33,795 nt of DNA from Streptomyces griseoloalbus (GTDB lineage Bacteria > Actinomycetota > Actinomycetes > Streptomycetales > Streptomycetaceae): contig BMUD01000038.1 of assembly GCA_014650015.1 (NCBI GenBank), positions 1-33,795 of the forward strand. Direction: 5' to 3'. The notes beneath the pieces are model-generated. The model did not search any database and was not told the origin of the DNA. It saw only the letters and a program-made list of their open reading frames with translations. The position numbers and the translations under genes are program-made. Position 1 is the first letter of the stretch. Every line of letters begins with the position of its first letter. Of this stretch, positions 27,945 to 33,795 are shown one piece after another.

Positions 27945-28068
27945 GCGCCGTTGTGGTGCCCGGCCGTGGTGACCGGTTGTGCCGCCTGGCCCTGATTTTC
28001 CGGTGGTGGTGCCTCAGGTGGGGATCGGTGGTGATGCGGTGGGCGCTCTTCCGGGTTAAGCCTCATAT

Positions 28069-29589
28069 GTGACTGTCCGATTTTCGTCGTCCCCCGTGCC
28101 CGGGAGGACCGGTGCGCGTCACGCCGTCGTCCGTCCGCCGGCCGCCGGCCGGACCGCGGCCCCGGTCGCCGCGGGACTCGTCCTCGTCCTGCTGGTCCTG
28201 GTGGTCGTGCGGCTCCCGTGGGTCGGTGACCTGGGCATGCACGCGGCGACCGTGCAGCGTCTGCGGCACAGCCCGCTCGACCCCGGCAATCCCCTGGTGG
28301 ACGCGGACACGCCGAGCCCGTACTACTCGCCGTGGATGCTGCTGCTCGGCGCCGTCGCCCGGGTGACGGACCTGCCGGTGTTCGCGGTGCTGCGGCTGGC
28401 CGCCGCGGCCGGACTGGCGCTGCTGGTGACGGGCGTGTGGCGGTACGTGCGGACGCTGAGCGCGCACCGGGCCGCGCCCGCGCTCGCCCTGCTGAGCCTC
28501 CTGCTCCTGTGGGGCACGACGCCGTTCCTGTGGAGCGGCTTCCCGGGGCTCCACTCGCTCGCGCTGACGGTGTCGTACCCGAGCACCTTCACCCTCGGGC
28601 TCGCCTTCCACTTCTGGGCGTGGCTGACGCGGGCGGTGCGCGGCGCGGCCGGGTGGGGGGTGTGGCTCGGTCTGGGGGTCCTGTGGGCGGTGATATTGCT
28701 CTGTCACCAGTTCTCGGGCGTGGTGGCCACGGCGGGCGCGGTCGCCACCGTGCTCGCCGCGCGGCCCCGGCGCACGGCGTGGCTCCGGCCGGTCGCCGGG
28801 CTGTCGGCGGGGGCGGTGGTGCTGTGGGCATGGCCGTACTACGACTTCTTCGCGCTGTTCGGCGCCGGGGACGGACTGGAGCCGGTGCACCGGGTGCTGT
28901 ACGGGCACCCGGTCGCACGGTTCGGGCTGGTGCTGCTCGGCGTGGCCGCGCTGGTCCCGAGGTGGCGGCGCGACCGCCGGGATCCGCTGGTGGTCTTCTT
29001 CGCCCTGGGGGTGCTGGTCGTCGGGGCGGGGTGGCTGAGCGGCCACTACTCGTGGGGGCGGGCACTGCCCGCCGCGGTCGTCCCGGCGCAGCTCGCGGTG
29101 GCACTGGAGGCGGTCGGGGCGGGGCGCCGTCGGCTGCGTGCCGGCTGGGCGGCGCTGCTCACCGGGGCGCTGCTGCTCGGCGGGTGGGCGCAGGCGGGGA
29201 CGCTCGGGTACGTGGTTCCGCGCGGTGCCCTGCCGCAGGCGGTGGAGGACCGATACCGGCCGCCGTGGACGGGATACCACTGGATCACGCCGTGGGTGCG
29301 CTACGGCGACGTGGTCCTGGCCGAGGGGCGCCCGGCCCGCCAGATACCGGCGTACGGCCCCTACACGGTCGCTCCCGGCTACCCCGACTTCTTCCTCCCG
29401 GACGAGGAACGCCGTACGACGGCCACGGGGACCTACTTCGCGGAGCGGACACCGGAGTCCGTGCGGCGGGGGATAGAGCGGGAGTACGGGGTGCGGTGGG
29501 TGGTGGACCGGACCGGCGCCCTGGACGGCACCGGACTACGGGCGGTGGCACGGGGCCCGGACGGCCAGGTGCTCTACGCGGTGCCGTGA
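28069..29589 (+). CDS. GT-C-like multi-spanning membrane protein
   Basis: The 506-residue protein has about ten to eleven hydrophobic segments between residues 33 and 385, then a soluble C-terminal domain of about 120 residues. After the first membrane segment comes an outer loop WVGDLGMHAATVQRLRHSP followed by SPYYSPWMLLLGAVARV. An acidic residue in that first loop is the signature position of GT-C glycosyltransferases, which use lipid-phosphate sugars. The C-terminal part contains YHWITPWVRYGDVVLAEGRPARQIPAYGPY. I do not recognise the exact family; a lipid-linked sugar transferase is inferred from fold pattern and from the neighbouring teichoic acid genes. The GTG start at 28069 lacks a ribosome binding site and is uncertain. 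It converges with the GT2 gene after 16 bases. Confidence 0.7.
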   Translation: MTVRFSSSPVPGRTGARHAVVRPPAAGRTAAPVAAGLVLVLLVLVVVRLPWVGDLGMHAATVQRLRHSPLDPGNPLVDADTPSPYYSPWMLLLGAVARVTDLPVFAVLRLAAAAGLALLVTGVWRYVRTLSAHRAAPALALLSLLLLWGTTPFLWSGFPGLHSLALTVSYPSTFTLGLAFHFWAWLTRAVRGAAGWGVWLGLGVLWAVILLCHQFSGVVATAGAVATVLAARPRRTAWLRPVAGLSAGAVVLWAWPYYDFFALFGAGDGLEPVHRVLYGHPVARFGLVLLGVAALVPRWRRDRRDPLVVFFALGVLVVGAGWLSGHYSWGRALPAAVVPAQLAVALEAVGAGRRRLRAGWAALLTGALLLGGWAQAGTLGYVVPRGALPQAVEDRYRPPWTGYHWITPWVRYGDVVLAEGRPARQIPAYGPYTVAPGYPDFFLPDEERRTTATGTYFAERTPESVRRGIEREYGVRWVVDRTGALDGTGLRAVARGPDGQVLYAVP

Positions 29590-29605
29590 GCCACCGCGCC
29601 GGTGT

Positions 29606-31279
29606 TCACCGCAGCGCGCTCGCCACCAGGCGGGCCGTGCGGCGCACCCGGGGGCGGTCCAGGAGGCGGACCACCGGGCGCAGGACGGCCGCCGTGAGGC
29701 CCACCGGCTCCCAGCGGAGCTGGAGGCGGCCGGGTGTGTGGCCCTCCGGCTCGACGGTGAGCAGGTGCGGGGAGGCACCGCCGTGGTAGGGGACGCGGGC
29801 CGTCGACGGCGGGAAGGCGAGCGGCGCCAGCAGGATGCCCCGGTTGCCCTGGCCCCGGCAGGTGAGGACGACCAGCGGATGACGCACCCCGGCGAAGCCG
29901 CTCACCGGGAGGCGTGCGGTCGCCGGGTCGAGGCGGACCCGGCCCTCGAAGACACCGGGGCGGACGGGGGAGAGCCGGAAGGGGACGGTGAGGCGGTGCC
30001 GGCCGGGGGAGACGAGGAGGCTCGCGCGCTGCGGGCCGACCGGGAGGCGCAGGGCCGGGTCGTACGTCCGCACGGTCAGGTCGACGCAGGCGCCCGGGCC
30101 GCGGCCGAGCTCCGTGATCTCGTGGCGGAACCGGGCGCCGAAGAACGGGCGGGTGTCCAGGTCCAGGTCGGTCAGGTCCAGTTCGCGGCGGGCGTCGGCG
30201 GACCGGGGGACGCGCTCGCCCCAGTAGGTGCGGCCGTCCGCGTCCGTGGCCACCTGCCGCGGGGCGACGGCGTGGCCCAGGCCACGGGCGGCCAGCCGGG
30301 CCTCGGGCAGACGACGGTCACGGATCAGCTGGAGCACCACCCGTTCGGCGCGCGGGAGCCGGGCGTACGCGCCCGGCGACAGGGTCGCCAGGTACGGGTT
30401 CACCAGGTCGGCGAAGGTGTCCAGCCACTCCTCGTCCCGGTAGGGCAGATCGCCCGCGTACATCCGGAAGTCGTGCTTCAGGAACTTGTGGTCCTTGTCC
30501 TCGCGCAGCGCCTCGTGCCCGCTCTCGGCCAGGAAGGCGTCGATCAGCCGCTGGACGTGGATCCGGTCGCGGACGTTGGTGAGCAGATGCCGCTGGTTGG
30601 AGATGGACGCCGCCGCCGAGCCCGCGTACGGGGCGACGTACCAGAGGTACACCGGCTCCGGGACGACGGTGAACCGCTTCGCCAGGCAGTACGCCTGGGC
30701 CGAGAACAGTTGGTCCTCGTAGTGGATGCCCTCGGGGAAACGCAGGTCGTACCGGTCGAGGAAGGCCCGGGCGTACATCTTGCCGGTCGCCAGGTGCTCG
30801 AAGAACAGCCGGGGGTCGGCCTCGATGCCGTCCAGGGTGCGGCGTTCGCGCACGAGGTGCGGCATCCAGGTGGAGCGGCGGCCGGTGTCCACGCGGATCC
30901 GCCGTACGGCGCCCATCGCGAAGTCGATGTCGCGTTCGCGGTGGGCGGCGAGCAGGGAGGCGACCGACTCCGCGGGGAGTTCGTCGTCGCTGTCGAGGAA
31001 CATCAGATAGGGCGCCCGCGCGATCTCCAGGGCGCGGTTGCGCGGCGCGCTGCACCCTCCGCTGTTCTCCGGCAGGCGCAGATGGCGGATCCGCGGGTCG
31101 AGGGCGGCCAGGGCCTGCGCCACCTGGGGCGTGTCGTCCGTCGAGTGGTCGTCGCTGATGACGATCTCGAGGTTGCGGTGGGTCTGGCGGCGGACGGACT
31201 CCACCGCGCGGGGGAGGCGTTCGGCGTCGTTGTGGACGATCACCGTGACGGTGACGTCGGGGGTCCCGGTGGTGGTCAT
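29606..31279 (-). CDS. GT2 glycosyltransferase with beta-rich C-terminal region
   Basis: The 557-residue protein begins with a GT-A catalytic domain of family 2: VTVIVHNDAERLPRAVESVRRQ, the nucleotide-binding acidic site ISDDHSTDD (about 41-49) and the metal-binding DSDDE (96-100). The catalytic region continues to GIHYEDQLFSAQAY. From about residue 350 on there are beta-strand patterns with many Pro, Arg and Leu, resembling the linker and C-terminal domains of the TarS/TarP wall-teichoic-acid glycosyltransferases. It probably glycosylates a teichoic acid-like polymer, though the sugar is unknown. ATG 31279 was chosen because ATGA overlaps the stop of the glycerophosphotransferase gene and GAGGAGG lies ten bases upstream; ATG 31288 is possible. 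Confidence 0.87.
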   Translation of the reverse strand: MTTTGTPDVTVTVIVHNDAERLPRAVESVRRQTHRNLEIVISDDHSTDDTPQVAQALAALDPRIRHLRLPENSGGCSAPRNRALEIARAPYLMFLDSDDELPAESVASLLAAHRERDIDFAMGAVRRIRVDTGRRSTWMPHLVRERRTLDGIEADPRLFFEHLATGKMYARAFLDRYDLRFPEGIHYEDQLFSAQAYCLAKRFTVVPEPVYLWYVAPYAGSAAASISNQRHLLTNVRDRIHVQRLIDAFLAESGHEALREDKDHKFLKHDFRMYAGDLPYRDEEWLDTFADLVNPYLATLSPGAYARLPRAERVVLQLIRDRRLPEARLAARGLGHAVAPRQVATDADGRTYWGERVPRSADARRELDLTDLDLDTRPFFGARFRHEITELGRGPGACVDLTVRTYDPALRLPVGPQRASLLVSPGRHRLTVPFRLSPVRPGVFEGRVRLDPATARLPVSGFAGVRHPLVVLTCRGQGNRGILLAPLAFPPSTARVPYHGGASPHLLTVEPEGHTPGRLQLRWEPVGLTAAVLRPVVRLLDRPRVRRTARLVASALR

Positions 31280-33474
31280 GACGGGCATGCCTCCTCGGGG
31301 CTCGGCGCCGGGGTGCGTTGCTCGACCGGCAGCACCGGGGGCAGGGTCGCCTCGTCCTGGCCGAGGAAGACCCGGCGTACGACGCGTTCGGCGGCGCGGC
31401 CGTCGTCGTACTCGCAGAACCGGCGCCGGAAGACGGCCCGTGTCTTCGCCGCGCTCTCGTCGTGCCAGGCGTCGGTGGTGAGGATCTCGGTGAGTTCCTC
31501 CTGGGTGCGGGCCACCGGTCCGGGCGCCTCGGCCATCAGGTCGAAGTAGACGCCGCGTGTGGTGCGGTACGTCTCCCAGTCGTCGGCGTGGATGATCAGC
31601 GGGCGGTCGAGGTTGGCGTAGTCGAACATGATCGACGAGTAGTCCGTGACCAGGGCGTCGGCGGCCAGGCACAGCTCCTCGACCGGGTCGTAGGACGAGA
31701 CGTCCACGATGCGGCCGGAGCGGCGCGGGCCGGTCAGCGGGGAGGCGGCGCCTTCGTAGAAGTAGTGGCCGCGCACCAGCAGGACGGTGTCCTCGCCGAG
31801 GCGGTCGGCGAGGGCGCCGAGGTCCACGCGCGGGGTCCAGCCGGCCTCGTAGTCGCGGTGCGTGGGCGCGTACAGGACGGCCCGGCGGCCGGGCGCGATG
31901 CCGAGGCGTTCGCGGATCGCGCGGATGTCGTCGGCGCCGGCCGTGTAGTAGACGTCGTTGCGCGGATAGCCGTAGTCGAGCGAGACGAAACGGGACGGGT
32001 ACGCCCTCTCCCACATGCGGGTGGTGTGGCTGTTGGCGGAGAGGCTGTAGTCCCACTTGTCGACGCGCTCCAGCAGGGCGGCGAAGTCCAGGCCCCGGGC
32101 GGCGGCCGGGTACGGCATCTGGTCCAGGCCCATGCGTTTGAGGGGGGTGCCGTGGTGGGTCTGGAGGTGGACGGCGTCGGGGCGTTTGACCACCGCGTTC
32201 GGGAAGTTGACGTTGTTGACGAGGTACTTCGCGGTGGCGAGCACCTCCCAGTAGCGGCGGGTGCCGGGGACGACGTGGTCGGTGCCGGGCGGGAGGAGGG
32301 CCGCGTTCCGGCCGGTCACCACCCACACGGGGTGGAGGTGCGGGGCGAGTTCGGCGAGCTTGGCGGCGATCGCGGCCGGGTTGCAGGCGACGCCGCGGTT
32401 CCAGTAGGCGGCGAACACCGCCAGATGCGGGTCGACCGGGCGGTGCAGGGCCTTGCGGTACTGGAGGTCGCGGACCTGGGTGGCGAGCCGGTGCCTGCCG
32501 GTGCGCACCGTGGAGCGCACGGTGCGGCGGGTGCGGTTGGCCTTCTGGAAGGCGCGGTACTTGGTGTAGGCGCCTTCCTCGAGGAGTGAGCGGCGGATGC
32601 CCTCGAGGCCGGCGGGGCGCCGGTGGCCCTCGGGGCGGCGGCGCAGGGCGGCGACCGAGGCGCGGTGGAAGAACTCCTTGGCCACCTGGTCGGGCATGTC
32701 GCTGCGGGCGAAGGTGCGCAGGCAGTCGCGGACCATGATCTCGTAGAGCACGGTGTAGACGGCGGGGCGTTCGCGGGCCAGGTCGAGGAGGCTCTCGTAG
32801 CGGTCGACGAGGGCGTAGCGCTGTTCGGCGGTGACCGGGGGGAGGCTGGCGGGCCGCAGCCGGCGGTCCTCGTGGGCGACGTGCGGCAGGCAGGCGACGC
32901 GGTCGGCGAGCAGGAGGGCGGCGAGGGCCGCGTGCGGTTCGTCGTCGGTGGTGAGCGCTTCCTCGTGCGCCCGCCAGAAGCCGGCGCGCAGGACGCGGGT
33001 GCCGAGCAGTGGGGTCAGGCGCAGCAGGTAGGCGCTGTCGTCGAGGGCGACGTCGGTGCGGCCCGCGCGGGCGAGCAGGGGGCCGTCCGCCGAGGGCAGG
33101 CCGGAGCTGTGCCAGGTGCTGCGGAGGTGGTCGAGGAGCAGGACGTCGACCGTGCCGGGGAGGTCGGCGACCCGTTCGGCGACCGTGCGCGGGCTGCCGG
33201 GGGGCAGGCCGTCCTTGGCGCGGACGAAGTGCAGCCAGTGGCCGGTGGCCCGCGCGGCCCCCGCCGCCCGGGCCGCCGCGTCGGACGTGCCGTCGGGCAG
33301 GGGGACCACCTGGACGTGGGGGGAGTGCCGCTGCGCCGTCCGGCGGGCCCAGTCGCCGACGGCGGCGACGACGATCTCGGTGTCCGGGAGGGGGTGGGCG
33401 GCGAGGGAGTCGAGGAGGCCGGTCAGATGGTCCTGGGTGTTCGGCCCGTGGACGATGACGCTGAGTTCGGGCAT
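31276..33474 (-). CDS. CDP-glycerol glycerophosphotransferase with GT-A-like N-terminus
   Basis: The C-terminal part (about 345-715) is a TagF/TagB-type glycerophosphotransferase that transfers glycerol phosphate from CDP-glycerol to a growing teichoic acid chain at the inner membrane face. Both catalytic histidine-region motifs are seen: HHGTPLKRMG (His441 and neighbours) and VTDYSSIMFDY (about 609-619), plus VLYAPTHRDYEAGW. Residues 1-270 resemble a GT2-like domain (MPELSVIVHGPNTQDHLTGLLDSL) but the DxD position reads FVRAKDG, so glycosyltransferase activity there is doubtful. The protein has 732 residues. GAAGGAG nine bases before ATG 33474 supports the start. The GT2 gene overlaps the stop by four bases, so the two are coupled. 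Confidence 0.9.
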   Translation of the reverse strand: MPELSVIVHGPNTQDHLTGLLDSLAAHPLPDTEIVVAAVGDWARRTAQRHSPHVQVVPLPDGTSDAAARAAGAARATGHWLHFVRAKDGLPPGSPRTVAERVADLPGTVDVLLLDHLRSTWHSSGLPSADGPLLARAGRTDVALDDSAYLLRLTPLLGTRVLRAGFWRAHEEALTTDDEPHAALAALLLADRVACLPHVAHEDRRLRPASLPPVTAEQRYALVDRYESLLDLARERPAVYTVLYEIMVRDCLRTFARSDMPDQVAKEFFHRASVAALRRRPEGHRRPAGLEGIRRSLLEEGAYTKYRAFQKANRTRRTVRSTVRTGRHRLATQVRDLQYRKALHRPVDPHLAVFAAYWNRGVACNPAAIAAKLAELAPHLHPVWVVTGRNAALLPPGTDHVVPGTRRYWEVLATAKYLVNNVNFPNAVVKRPDAVHLQTHHGTPLKRMGLDQMPYPAAARGLDFAALLERVDKWDYSLSANSHTTRMWERAYPSRFVSLDYGYPRNDVYYTAGADDIRAIRERLGIAPGRRAVLYAPTHRDYEAGWTPRVDLGALADRLGEDTVLLVRGHYFYEGAASPLTGPRRSGRIVDVSSYDPVEELCLAADALVTDYSSIMFDYANLDRPLIIHADDWETYRTTRGVYFDLMAEAPGPVARTQEELTEILTTDAWHDESAAKTRAVFRRRFCEYDDGRAAERVVRRVFLGQDEATLPPVLPVEQRTPAPSPEEACPS

Positions 33475-33552
33475 CGCGGGGCTCCTTCGGCTGCTCGTCG
33501 CTCCGGACATTCCGCTTCGGTCATATTGGCACCAATACGACGAAGTGGCTGC
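33475..33552 (-). promoter_or_regulatory. Upstream region of glycerophosphotransferase gene with palindrome
   Basis: The region is notably AT-richer than its surroundings. It contains TATTGG-ca-CCAATA (33524-33537), a palindrome with 6-base arms and a 2-base centre. Read on the minus strand, TTGGTG with GAATGT 17 bases later is a weak promoter candidate overlapping the palindrome, which could make it an operator. Confidence 0.4.
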
Positions 33553-33589
33553 GCGGACGCGCGGGCGTCCGCCTCACGAGGGAGGCGGA
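33553..33589 (-). terminator. Overlapping hairpins after the ABC ATPase gene
   Basis: Read on the minus strand after the stop at 33603, tccgcctc (33568-33575) pairs with gaggcgga (33582-33589) over a 6-base loop. Next, gcggacgc (33553-33560) pairs with gcgtccgc (33565-33572) over a 4-base loop. The two stems share bases 33568-33572, so only one can form at a time. Confidence 0.65.
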
Positions 33590-33627
33590 ACCCTCGCTCG
33601 CCTCACGAGGGAAGCGGGACCTTCGCC
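33570..33627. repeat. 29-base tandem duplication at ABC ATPase gene end
   Basis: Copies 33570-33598 and 33599-33627 match at 25 of 29 bases, and all four differences are transitions. The second copy holds the last codons and the stop of the ABC ATPase gene; the first lies just downstream of it and forms part of the terminator hairpin. Confidence 0.8.
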
Positions 33628-33795
33628 CCTTCCGGCTCGGCCCGGGGCTTGGGCTTCGGTTCCGGCTTGCGGGCCTTCTCCGTGCCGCCGGTGAAGGCCT
33701 CGTACTCCTTGAGCACCTCGTCGGTCGGCCCGTCCATGCGCAGCTCGCCGCGCTCCAGCCACAGCACGCGGTCGCAGGTGTCGCGGATGGACTTG
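33603..33795 (-). CDS. ABC transporter ATPase, C-terminal part (teichoic acid export type)
   Basis: The gene runs off the right edge; only its last 63 codons are seen. They read KSIRDTCDRVLWLERGELRMDG, then PTDEVLKEYEAFTG, the region after the H-loop of an ABC ATPase. This pattern (CDRVLWLERG, GxxxEVLxxY) is typical of TagH-type polysaccharide and teichoic acid exporters. A short Lys/Pro/Glu-rich tail follows (EKARKPEPKPKPRAEPEG) and ends at TGA 33603-33605. The position just upstream of the glycerophosphotransferase and GT2 genes on the same strand fits export of the polymer they make. The Walker motifs and a permease gene would be beyond the window. Confidence 0.85.
   Translation of the reverse strand, partial: KSIRDTCDRVLWLERGELRMDGPTDEVLKEYEAFTGGTEKARKPEPKPKPRAEPEGAKVPLPS

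Overview
The window is about 33.8 kb of very GC-rich chromosome from an actinomycete, almost certainly a Streptomyces. The evidence is the strong G/C bias at third codon positions, frequent GTG starts, a 5S rRNA 3' end of the Streptomyces type, a roughly 1650-residue NAD-dependent glutamate dehydrogenase of the type known from S. clavuligerus, and the gene order mtrA-mtrB-lpqB-comF-hpf-(response regulator)-secA. That order is the actinobacterial core arrangement also found, with small changes, in Mycobacterium tuberculosis. Nothing looks like a prophage, integrative element, insertion sequence or CRISPR array. By eye I found no in-frame TTA (bldA) codon in any called gene.

Layout. Bases 1-138 hold the 3' end of a 5S rRNA gene and the rRNA operon terminator. 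Bases 217-5779 (minus strand) are a tightly coupled cluster: a proline/glycine-rich membrane protein, then DUF4129, DUF4350, MoxR AAA+ ATPase and DUF58 proteins, most overlapping by 1-4 bases. Divergent from it are mtnA (methionine salvage) and the mtrA-mtrB-lpqB envelope-sensing system, followed by a ComF-like phosphoribosyltransferase and the long-form hibernation factor hpf (5920-14039). A NarL-type orphan response regulator follows. A minus-strand pair (GNAT acetyltransferase and YcaQ-like DNA glycosylase) lies before secA (17167-20007), which ends in a strong terminator. Then come an Rv3235-family protein (minus), a DUF6912 protein and a HAD hydrolase, and after a 465-base leader region the giant glutamate dehydrogenase (22896-27848).

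The right end (28069-33795) is a cell-surface polymer region. It holds a multi-spanning GT-C-like membrane protein on the plus strand. On the minus strand are the C-terminal end of a teichoic-acid-type ABC ATPase, a CDP-glycerol glycerophosphotransferase with a degenerate GT-A-like N-terminal domain, and a GT2 glycosyltransferase with a beta-rich C-terminal region. Together these suggest synthesis, decoration and export of a wall teichoic acid-like polymer.

Most of this is conserved core genome, and I see no convincing wholly new system. The points worth a second look are a tandem GTNAC site in front of mtrA, the disordered additions to MtrB and ComF, a DWNGT active site in the HAD protein, in-gene tandem repeats (glutamate dehydrogenase, Rv3235-like protein, ABC ATPase 3' end), long leaders of hpf and the glutamate dehydrogenase, and the domain architecture of the teichoic acid enzymes.
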